A DNA stretch of 64,000 nucleotides from an uncultured Myxococcales bacterium (GTDB taxonomy: Bacteria; Myxococcota_A; UBA9042): NCBI GenBank assembly GCA_903955385.1, contig CAJBNH010000137.1:1-64000 (forward strand). The letters are read 5' to 3'. Shown one piece after another: positions 57,162-64,000 of this stretch (position 1 is the stretch's first letter; each line of letters begins with the position of its first letter). The position numbers and the translations under genes were made by a program. A model generated the notes under the pieces. That model did not search any database and was not told where the DNA came from. It saw only the letters and a list, made by a program, of their open reading frames with translations.

Positions 57162-58453
57162 GCTTCCTCGCTCCCTTCCACGCGGATCACTTGGGCGATG
57201 CGCTCGACTTGCGGCAGGCCCGCGACTTCCTCAAGCGCGGCGAGCAGCTGCCGCTCGACCGCCTGATGCGTCACGAACAGCAGGTCCACCGGCGCGTCGC
57301 GGCGACCCTTCTGGATCATCGACGCGACGCTGACCTGGTGGCGGCCCAGCACGGTCGCGATGGCGCCCAGCACGCCCGGTTGGTCGGCGACCTGAATCGC
57401 GAGGTAGTACCGCGACGTCACCTCCGTCATCGGAAGCACCGCAAGTCTTCGAGAAGGCATCGGAATCCGCCCCGACACCCCGCGCCGCAGATCCTGGGCT
57501 GCGTCCACGATGTCGGCCAGTACTGCGCTGGCGGTCGGCATCCGCCCCGCGCCGCGTCCGTAGAACATCAGGTCGCCTACCGCATCCCCGTGCACGAACA
57601 CGGCATTGTAGGCGCCGTGGACAGCGGCCAGCGGGTGGTCGGCCGGGATCATGGTGGGGTGCACCCGCAGCTCGACCTGACCGTCGCGGTCCTTGGCGAT
57701 GGCGAGCAGCTTGATCACATGGCCCAGATCGGCCGCCGCTTGGATGTCGGTGGGCGTCAGGTGGCCGATGCCGGCGCGGTAGACGTCGTCCGACGCAAAC
57801 TCGGCGCCAAAGGCCAGACCCGCCAGAATCGCCAGCTTGCTGGCTGCGTCGTCGCCGTCTACGTCTGCTGCCGGATTCGCCTCGGCATAGCCCAGGTCCT
57901 GCGCCTGCTTCAGCGCCTCGGCAAACCCGACCTTGTCCTGCGTCATGCGCGTCAGGATGAAGTTCGTGGTGCCGTTGACGATGCCGTACAGCGCCTGCAC
58001 GCGGTTGCCCGACAGCGACTCGGCCAACGCCTTGACGATGGGGATGCCGCCCGCGACCGCAGCCTCGCAGTGCAGCCCCGCGCCGCCTTGCAGCGCCGCT
58101 TCCCGCAGCTCAGCCCCGTGCTTGGCCAGCAGCTCCTTGTTGGCCGTCACGACGTGCACGCCGCGTCGCAGCGCCTCGCACAGCAGCGTGCGCGCCGGCT
58201 CGATGCCGCCCATCACCTCGACCAGAACGTCGATCTCGGGGTCGGCCGCGACCAAGGTCGGGTCGCCGCACAGCAGGTCCGGGTCCAAGTCCACGTCGCG
58301 GGGCTTGTCGGGGTCGCGCACGGCCACGCGCCGCAGCTGCAACGGTCCGCCTGCCCGTTCCGCCAGCAATTCCGCATGGCGTTGAAGCAGTTCGGCGACT
58401 CCGGCGCCCACGGTGCCCAGGCCGAGCAGGGCGATCTCCAGGGGGCGCGTCAT
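57158..58453 (-). CDS. hom: Homoserine dehydrogenase with ACT domain
   Basis: 431 residues. N-terminal NAD(P) fold with GLGTVGAG, the TANKELLA segment, catalytic region [14 protein letters not shown] and [20 protein letters not shown], and a C-terminal ACT domain (about 350-431, [20 protein letters not shown]) for feedback by threonine. It reduces aspartate semialdehyde to homoserine. The ATG at 58453 follows AAGGAG. The gene leads the hom-thrC-DUF1636 operon and diverges from the Lys-rich micro-protein gene. Confidence 0.96.
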   Translation of the reverse strand: MTRPLEIALLGLGTVGAGVAELLQRHAELLAERAGGPLQLRRVAVRDPDKPRDVDLDPDLLCGDPTLVAADPEIDVLVEVMGGIEPARTLLCEALRRGVHVVTANKELLAKHGAELREAALQGGAGLHCEAAVAGGIPIVKALAESLSGNRVQALYGIVNGTTNFILTRMTQDKVGFAEALKQAQDLGYAEANPAADVDGDDAASKLAILAGLAFGAEFASDDVYRAGIGHLTPTDIQAAADLGHVIKLLAIAKDRDGQVELRVHPTMIPADHPLAAVHGAYNAVFVHGDAVGDLMFYGRGAGRMPTASAVLADIVDAAQDLRRGVSGRIPMPSRRLAVLPMTEVTSRYYLAIQVADQPGVLGAIATVLGRHQVSVASMIQKGRRDAPVDLLFVTHQAVERQLLAALEEVAGLPQVERIAQVIRVEGSEEA

Positions 58454-58638
58454 GGCAGGGCTCCTTGCGGATGCAGGGGCAGACTTGCAGGTCGGGGCGG
58501 GAAGGCGCAAAAAACTGGCCTTGCGTCCACCGCGGCCCGCATACTTTGCCCGCAGGTCGACAAGGCGCGCAACAGGACGCGTGCGATCAACCCGCCCCAA
58601 GCCTCTTGTGCAGGGGCTCGACAAAACGGAGGAAAGCC

Positions 58639-58758
58639 ATGCCGAAGGGTCAAGAGAAAACCGACAAGAACAACAAGCCCAAGCTGACCACCAAGGAGAA
58701 GCAGGCCAAGAAGAAGGACAAGAAGACCGCAAAGGGCAGCTCGGCCGCGACGCTGTGA
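58639..58758 (+). CDS. Lys-rich micro-protein (39 residues)
   Basis: Begins MPKGQEKTDK and contains TKEKQAKKKDKKT; about a third of residues are Lys. It is highly basic and probably unstructured unless bound to nucleic acid or acidic partners. A good ribosome binding site (GGAGGAAA) precedes the ATG. The stop overlaps the next start in GTGA, so the ChaN-like gene depends on its translation. I know no family for it. The 185-base divergent gap to hom shows nothing firm beyond a CATACT at 58551. Confidence 0.72.
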   Translation: MPKGQEKTDKNNKPKLTTKEKQAKKKDKKTAKGSSAATL

Positions 58759-59729
58759 CCCTTTCGCGTGTCTTTGTGCTCGGCGCGCTGCTGGCCGGCC
58801 TTGTGGGCTGCGGAGCTGGCGGTGCGAGCATGACCGACCCCGCTTGGCAGACCGACCTCGACCGGGACCATCCCTTGGTCGGTCGGATCTGGCATGGGCC
58901 GTCGCGTCGTTTCGTTGCGCCCGAAGAGATGCTGGCCGATCTGGCCGGCCGCGACTTCGTGTTGCTTGGCGAGAAACACGACCATCCCGACCACCACCAG
59001 CTTCAGGCGCTTGTCGTGCTGGAGCTGGCGGTGCGTGGTCGGCGGCCAGCGGTCGGGTTCGAGATGCTCGAGCCGAGCCAGCAGGCACCGCTCGACGCCT
59101 TTCTGGCACAGCACCCCACCGACGCGGCGCAGCTTGGCCCTGCCGTCAGCTGGCAGGACAGCAGCTGGCCGGATTGGGAGCTGTATCGGCCCATCGCGCA
59201 GGCCGCGCTGGACGCGGGATTGCCTTTGTTTGCCGCGAACTTGCCGGGGGCCGACGCCAAAGCGATCTCGCGCAACGGTCTGGCCGCGCTGGACGCAGAG
59301 AGCCGCAAGCGGTTTGCGCTGGACATGCCGTTCGACGCGACCACCGCAGCTGAGATGGAGCAGGAGGTGCTGGACAGCCACTGCGGCATGCTCCCGAAAC
59401 ACGCGGCCCCGCCGATGGCGATGGCCCAGCGCGCCCGCGATGCCGCAATGGCCGATGCCCTGCTGGCCCACGCAAGTCCGGGTGGCGCCGTGCTGATCAC
59501 CGGGAACGGTCACGCGCGCAAGGACCGCGGCGTGCCGTGGTGGCTGCGGCAGCGGGCGCCCGGCAAGTCGATCGCGTCGGTGGCGTTCGTCGAGGTGCGC
59601 GCGGGTCTCGATCCGCAACAGGGCGAGCCGGGGGCCGTTGCCGACTACGTCTGGTACACGCCGCGCTTGGACGACACCGACCCTTGCGCGGAATTCCGCG
59701 ACCAGCTTGAGAAAATGCGCGGGCGGTAG
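58755..59729 (+). CDS. ChaN-like haem/iron-regulated lipoprotein
   Basis: 324 residues. The lipobox is GLVGC within 20 residues of a GTG start that overlaps the preceding stop. The mature protein carries the hallmarks of the ChaN/DUF399 family: LLGEKHDHPDHH near the start, GFEMLEPSQQ, and ITGNGHARKDRGVPWWLR. ChaN of Campylobacter binds haem pairs and is outer-membrane attached. Iron or haem uptake is inferred from the family only; no receptor or transporter is nearby. Confidence 0.87.
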   Translation: MTLSRVFVLGALLAGLVGCGAGGASMTDPAWQTDLDRDHPLVGRIWHGPSRRFVAPEEMLADLAGRDFVLLGEKHDHPDHHQLQALVVLELAVRGRRPAVGFEMLEPSQQAPLDAFLAQHPTDAAQLGPAVSWQDSSWPDWELYRPIAQAALDAGLPLFAANLPGADAKAISRNGLAALDAESRKRFALDMPFDATTAAEMEQEVLDSHCGMLPKHAAPPMAMAQRARDAAMADALLAHASPGGAVLITGNGHARKDRGVPWWLRQRAPGKSIASVAFVEVRAGLDPQQGEPGAVADYVWYTPRLDDTDPCAEFRDQLEKMRGR

Positions 59730-59869
59730 CACCACGACCTCTCCCGCTGCCGATTCCCCCTTCCTCTTGAATCCCTTTCGACCCCTGAACTCAGGCTGGC
59801 CGACCGTTCACGTCTGGCGCAAGATAGTCCCGAGCCCGGCGGCGCGGTCGTGCCGGGGGAGAGGACATC

Positions 59870-60697
59870 ATGATCGAGCCGAAGCTGGCGAATTCGCTGC
59901 TGGAAGCGTGGCAGGCGCTGCGATCGGCGTCGGCAGAGCGCGGCTCGCCCTTCCTGCCCATCGACCCAGAGGATCTGCGGGCGCTGCAGCACCGCATCGA
60001 CGTGCCCGCCGTCCTGCTGGCCGTGTTGCGCGAGGGTACGCCGGTCGATCCCGTCGCCGTGGGTCCCCATCGGCTGCTGCCGACCTGGCACGACGCGAAC
60101 GAGAAGCTGCAGCGCCGCCCCGCCTGGCCCCGTCACCTGTTGCCGTTGGGCACTTCGGGGACGGGAGAAGTCGTGCTCGACACGCGCCAAGGGCACATCG
60201 GCTGGGCGGATTTGGCGGGTGGCGCAGGGCAGACCTCGGGCATTCCGATGCCGGTGCTGGCGCTGTATCCGGACCCCGCGGCGTTCATCGACGATCTGCG
60301 TGGCTGGGTCGAGGTCGTGCACCCGGAAGACGCCCGGGCCGTGCGTTCGTGGCAGGGCTTGCGGCAGGTGGCTTGGGATGCGTTGGAAGGGCACCTGGGC
60401 CCCGGCTGGCACACCCGCGCGCTGTTTGCCGAGGTCAGGCCGATGGCGGAGGTGTGCGTGCGGCTGCAGGTTGACCTGCGCCGCAACATTCGCCTGACGT
60501 ACGCGACCGCGGCCGCACTGGCCTTGTCGCCCGTGATCGGGGGCTGGGTGGCGGTGCAGACGGGGCTGGTGCCGCCGTGGCAGGGCGCGGTGGCCGGGTT
60601 GGGGCTGATCGGCATCGCGCCTGCGTGGCTGTTGGCGCAGCTACGGGCCGATGGCGCGCGTTTGGGGCGGTTGCTGCGGACGTTGCCGCGCGATTGA
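59870..60697 (+). CDS. Membrane protein with N-terminal SUKH-like region, unknown function
   Basis: 275 residues. The N-terminal 200 residues are soluble; LPLGTSGTGEVVLDTRQGHIGWADL faintly recalls SMI1/KNR4 (SUKH) proteins, some of which are immunity proteins, but the match is weak. Two membrane helices follow near the C-terminus (about 210-255). The ATG has GGGGGAGAGG upstream. The 140-base gap 59730-59869 before it has no convincing promoter. Confidence 0.72.
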   Translation: MIEPKLANSLLEAWQALRSASAERGSPFLPIDPEDLRALQHRIDVPAVLLAVLREGTPVDPVAVGPHRLLPTWHDANEKLQRRPAWPRHLLPLGTSGTGEVVLDTRQGHIGWADLAGGAGQTSGIPMPVLALYPDPAAFIDDLRGWVEVVHPEDARAVRSWQGLRQVAWDALEGHLGPGWHTRALFAEVRPMAEVCVRLQVDLRRNIRLTYATAAALALSPVIGGWVAVQTGLVPPWQGAVAGLGLIGIAPAWLLAQLRADGARLGRLLRTLPRD

Positions 60698-60718
60698 TTC
60701 CTGCGTTGTTCGGCGCCC

Positions 60719-62077
60719 CTACGTGGTCGCGCTTTCGGGGCCATGCGTCCACGGCCGACTGACAGCCATTGCCCACGTCATCGGCAACGCGCGCCACGCC
60801 ATCCGGTGCAGGTTCCTGCGCTTGAACCTGCGGATCTGCTGCAGCAGCCAGTCCTGCGGCGTGTCGGGCGAGACGTAGAACTTCGCGTCCCAGCCGTCGT
60901 CGTCCGCGCCGATCACGCCCTCGGCCACCGCGCGATCGTAAAGCGGCGTGCGGGGTTGGATGCGCCAGCCGACGCTGAAGTCGACCCACCACGAGCCGGC
61001 GTCCCAGCCGCCCTGCAGCGTCTCGAGCGCCGTCTCGCGCGTCTCGCCCGGTCCCCCCAGCGTCGGCATCAGCATGGTGCCCACGCCCGCGCGGTGCAGC
61101 CCGGCCATGTCGCGGTCGATCTCCTTGCGGGTAAACGACTTGCCCATCGCGCGCAGCACGGGGTCCGAGAAGCTCTCGGCGAACACCACCACCGCCGCGC
61201 CGCCCGCCCGCTTGTACAGCGCGAAGAACTCGTCGTCGGCCTGGCCCGGATCGAACACGGACCACAGCTGCAATTGCGCACCCTGCTTCAGGATCTCTCG
61301 CAGCACGTCCTTGGCGTGTTCCAGCGGCCGGTTGAAGCCGGCGTCGACCAGAAAGACGCTTTTGACCTTGCCGGTCCGCTTCAGCTTCAGCAGGTCGCCC
61401 GCCACCTCGGCCGGGTCGCGCAACACGAAGCGCTTGCCGAAGGTGTGGAAGGTGTCGCAGAACGCGCAGTTCTCGGGGCAGCCGGTGCGGGTGACGACGC
61501 CGGCCTGCCAGTAGCCGCGGCGGTAACGCGACAGATCGACCAGGTCCCAGTTGTCGAACGTGACGTCGCGGTACCCGACGATCTGGAAGGGGTTTTCGAC
61601 GACTTCGCCCGTCAGCGCGCGGTGGACCAGCCCGGGCGTCTCGCGGTCGGGGCTGCCGGCCGCCAGCGACTGCACGAACCGCGCGATCGGCTCCAGATCG
61701 TCGCCGCAATAGCCCCACTCTGCGCCCATCACGTCCAGCATTCGCTTGGGATAGGTCGTGAACGCGGTACCGCCCAGCAGCATCGGCGCCGGGCAGACCT
61801 GGCGAACCGCCTGTAGCATCGACGCAATTTCAGGGATGGGGTCGTAGAAGTCGCCGGGCGTCATGTTGTCGCGGTTGCGGATCGAGAAGCACAGCAGCTG
61901 GGGCTGGAACGACCGCGCGGCTTCGACCACGGCCTGGCGGGGCTTCTTTTCGACGTTGCAGTCGAGGAAGTGCACGTCGTGGCCGTCGCGCTTGAGCCGG
62001 GCGGCGACCAGCGACGCGCCGATGGGGCTGGGGGACAACAGGCGATAGGTGTTGGTGTTGGTGACGAGGATGCGCAT
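60719..62077 (-). CDS. B12-binding-type radical SAM enzyme
   Basis: 452 residues. An N-terminal Rossmann-like region typical of B12-binding radical SAM proteins (MRILVTNTNTYRLLSPSPIG; no DxHxxG motif seen), then the radical SAM core with CPENCAFC (CxxxCxxC cluster motif) near residue 205, and GGPGETRET. Such enzymes often methylate or rearrange unactivated carbons. The ATG at 62077 has GGAGG eight bases before it; the longer frame is upstream read-through. It follows two exported proteins on the same strand. Confidence 0.9.
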   Translation of the reverse strand: MRILVTNTNTYRLLSPSPIGASLVAARLKRDGHDVHFLDCNVEKKPRQAVVEAARSFQPQLLCFSIRNRDNMTPGDFYDPIPEIASMLQAVRQVCPAPMLLGGTAFTTYPKRMLDVMGAEWGYCGDDLEPIARFVQSLAAGSPDRETPGLVHRALTGEVVENPFQIVGYRDVTFDNWDLVDLSRYRRGYWQAGVVTRTGCPENCAFCDTFHTFGKRFVLRDPAEVAGDLLKLKRTGKVKSVFLVDAGFNRPLEHAKDVLREILKQGAQLQLWSVFDPGQADDEFFALYKRAGGAAVVVFAESFSDPVLRAMGKSFTRKEIDRDMAGLHRAGVGTMLMPTLGGPGETRETALETLQGGWDAGSWWVDFSVGWRIQPRTPLYDRAVAEGVIGADDDGWDAKFYVSPDTPQDWLLQQIRRFKRRNLHRMAWRALPMTWAMAVSRPWTHGPESATT

Positions 62078-62148
62078 GCGGGTTGCCTCCGGTCGCGCCG
62101 GATCGTGCACTGGCGTGGCGGGTGTGGCAACCGTTCCAAGCGGCGCGA

Positions 62149-63321
62149 CTAGTTGCCCGGATACACCCACTGCAGGCCGACGTTGTAGGCGCCGGTGCCC
62201 AGCTGGGCAATCGGAAAGCGGTACACGACCCACTCGCCCTCGACCTTTGCGTTCGGGTGACCTTGGGCGCCCGCCAGCACCGTCCCGCCTGCGATGGCCG
62301 TCGTGGCACCCGGAACCCTGAGCGACAACTCAGCAAACGCAGCGGGCAGGACGTCGAAGCGGATCGATGCGACCTCGGTCGGCACGCCATCGGTCGGGCT
62401 GGCCCCCTCGAGCACCGGCGACACCGCAATCGGCACGCCATCGACCAGCGCCTGCACTGCGGGCAGGGCCGAGAGCGACGCGCCCGACAGCGGCTCGGTG
62501 AACGAAAACACCAGGTAGCCCGCGCCGTTGCCCTTGTCGACCACCCGAGCCCTGTCGAGCATGGGCCGACTGGAGGTGTAGAAGTCGTGCACCGTCGGCG
62601 CGTCCAGGAAGTGGTTTGCAAGCGTCACGGTCCGGCAGTCCAGAAGCGACTGGCTTTCGCCGGGCAGGACTGTCACGCGGTAGGCCTTTCCGGTCAGCAG
62701 CGGGGTCTTGGGCGTCAGGAACAGGTCCTCGAGCCTGTCGTCCTTGGGAGAGGCAAACGGCGTGCCGATGTCGTAGTCGATCACTGCTCCCGTCGCCAGA
62801 TCGGTCAGCACGAACAGCGCCCGGATGGCCTGATGGCCCTTGACCGGATCCTTCAGCAGCGACGCGAACTTGGCCATCGGAGGGACCATGCCCACCCCTG
62901 CCGGCATTGCCCGCAGGACAAGCGGCGTTTCGGGATCGCGGTTCGTCTGCAGGGCTCCCGCCGGGTCGGCAAGCGCCACGCGCGGAAACGTCAGGGGCTT
63001 CAGGTACGCGCACTGGCCCACCAGCGCATGCCAGTCGGCCATGTCGAGGACGTAGCGGTCGCTCGTGCACTGCAGTTGGCCACCTTGGCACTTGGGCGGG
63101 GCCAGCGTGTCGCCGCCGCAGGTGCCGCAGGTGTACTTGCCGTCCCACGTGGTCGGCGGCTCGCTGCCGTCGCAGGGCACGATCGGCGCCCCGGCAGCAC
63201 CGTCGCCGACGGGCTTGACCACCTCGCCCAAGGGGGCGGTCTTGTCCGACGGTTCCGTGCTGCAGGCGGTCAAGAGCAGCGGTATAAAAACCATCAGGTA
63301 CAGGAAGTTGCGGGTGGGCAT
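62149..63321 (-). CDS. Ig-like lipoprotein, unknown function
   Basis: 390 residues. The lipobox is LLTAC (C20). A Thr/Pro-rich linker with four Cys (YTCGTCGG, KCQGGQLQC) leads to a largely beta region. Segments like LLTGKAYRVTVLPG and LVFSFTEPLSGASL are typical of bacterial Ig-like (Big_5-type) domains. It should be attached to the outer membrane. The radical SAM gene follows after 71 bases. Function unknown. Confidence 0.8.
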   Translation of the reverse strand: MPTRNFLYLMVFIPLLLTACSTEPSDKTAPLGEVVKPVGDGAAGAPIVPCDGSEPPTTWDGKYTCGTCGGDTLAPPKCQGGQLQCTSDRYVLDMADWHALVGQCAYLKPLTFPRVALADPAGALQTNRDPETPLVLRAMPAGVGMVPPMAKFASLLKDPVKGHQAIRALFVLTDLATGAVIDYDIGTPFASPKDDRLEDLFLTPKTPLLTGKAYRVTVLPGESQSLLDCRTVTLANHFLDAPTVHDFYTSSRPMLDRARVVDKGNGAGYLVFSFTEPLSGASLSALPAVQALVDGVPIAVSPVLEGASPTDGVPTEVASIRFDVLPAAFAELSLRVPGATTAIAGGTVLAGAQGHPNAKVEGEWVVYRFPIAQLGTGAYNVGLQWVYPGN

Positions 63322-63486
63322 GGGGGGAGCCTCCGGTGGATGCCTCCATGGTGCGCGTTACGCTGGGCAGGTGCAACAGTGCAGGTTCCACGAGAAATCG
63401 CCGTCGTTTGCCGCGGCGAATTCCGTCAGTCCATCATCAAGGTCTGGATTGCAGAGCGGCTGGAGCAGCGGATCGCCTGAACGACG

Positions 63487-64000
63487 TCACCGTCGCCGCC
63501 CCGGTCGCACCGGCCCGCACGTCGGCACTGCCGTCGCGGGCACGGTGCACGTGAGGATCGGCCCCTGTTCGTCCGAGACCTGCAGCCGCGAGTCGCCCAC
63601 GTCGCCAAGCCACCGCAGCTTGGACGACCGATACCCGTTCAATTCCAAGGTGTACCACCCCTTGGCCCCGCGCACCGCCACGAGCTTCCGTTCGATCGGC
63701 GTGCACCCCCGCCCGCCGTCCAGTCCCAACAGCCGCGCCTGCACACCCGTCCGTCGGTCGTCGAGCACCTGCAGCGTCTGCAACGGCCCAATCGCGATCG
63801 GCTCCTCACACGGCCGGTCCCAGCGCAGGCCCGCCCGCACTGCGTCCAGGTCCGGCGCGGGTCCTTCGAGCGGCACCGGGGCCAGCGGGTCCTGCCAGTC
63901 GGCAAGCGTGACCGAGGTCTTGGTTCGCAGTCGATACGCCAGTCGGTCGAACGGAAAGTACTTGCCGGGGCACAAGGTAAACGTGCCGTCGACGCGGGTG
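63487..64000 (-). CDS. Uncharacterised protein, 5' part off the right edge
   Basis: The frame is open to the window edge, so only the last 170 codons or so are seen. They read as a beta-rich extracytoplasmic-type protein with paired Cys (TLCPGKYF, PCEEP, GCTPIE, TCTVPATAVPTCG) and a basic end (RPGRRR). No family recognised. It stops 165 bases before the Ig-like lipoprotein, co-directional with it. Confidence 0.6.
   Translation of the reverse strand, partial: TRVDGTFTLCPGKYFPFDRLAYRLRTKTSVTLADWQDPLAPVPLEGPAPDLDAVRAGLRWDRPCEEPIAIGPLQTLQVLDDRRTGVQARLLGLDGGRGCTPIERKLVAVRGAKGWYTLELNGYRSSKLRWLGDVGDSRLQVSDEQGPILTCTVPATAVPTCGPVRPGRRR

Overview
The window is one continuous stretch of high-GC chromosomal DNA from a Gram-negative bacterium, most likely a member of the Myxococcota or a related deltaproteobacterial lineage. 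The basis for this is a MYXO-CTERM-type C-terminal sorting signal on a secreted amidase, a Myxococcus-type disulfide repeat (C-x-D-G ... E-Q-C-D-D-G-N) in a surface lipoprotein, several very large Cys-rich lipoproteins, two eukaryote-like Ser/Thr kinases, one of them fused to an AAA ATPase, and hybrid sensor kinases. The lineage is inferred from protein families only. I saw no rRNA, tRNA, CRISPR array, IS element or phage module, and no gene-free gap exceeds 300 bases. Genes are cut at both ends of the window.

Layout. 1-5.4 kb: a protoporphyrinogen-oxidase-like flavoprotein (cut at the left edge) overlaps the end of a large hybrid histidine kinase. A small winged-helix-like gene and an exported HAD phosphatase diverge from it. 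5.4-10.6 kb: a GlpT/UhpC-type organophosphate transporter, then a TrkH/KtrB-TrkA/KtrA potassium uptake pair followed by a membrane HAMP-PAS sensor that lacks a kinase domain. 10.6-16.0 kb (minus): alaS, a TolB-like propeller protein and a MYXO-CTERM amidase. 16.2-28.7 kb: an island of five exported proteins (two-propeller Cys-rich lipoprotein, Tat-type KYGG-repeat lipoprotein, fibre-repeat/P-domain/fibrinogen-like protein, lamin-tail Cys-rich lipoprotein, Cys-rich propeller lipoprotein), followed by a kinase-cyclase-like-AAA regulator at 28.9-31.9 kb.

31.9-44.7 kb: an SDR dehydrogenase divergent from a fused formiminotransferase-cyclodeaminase, an OmpR-type two-component pair, an outer-membrane lipoprotein plus MFS carrier, an M3 peptidase, a small Cys-rich lipoprotein, a membrane protein and a glycosyltransferase. 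43.9-51.8 kb: a SpoIID-like protein, chorismate synthase and a lipoprotein form a minus-strand operon. A membrane-anchored Ser/Thr kinase and a Wzy-like/TPR protein run the other way.

52.0-64.0 kb: etfBA and mnmE, an orphan Hpt protein, a tightly overlapping hom-thrC-DUF1636 operon, a Lys-rich micro-protein coupled to a ChaN-like lipoprotein, a two-TM protein, a radical SAM enzyme, an Ig-like lipoprotein and a secreted protein cut by the right edge.

Housekeeping genes (alaS, aroC, hom, thrC, etfBA, mnmE) are interspersed with signalling and cell-surface genes. The least explained parts are the 16-29 kb surface island with its KYGG-repeat protein, the kinase-less sensor in the potassium operon, the altered G4 motif of MnmE, the altered zinc site of the amidase, and several palindromes in divergent promoters.
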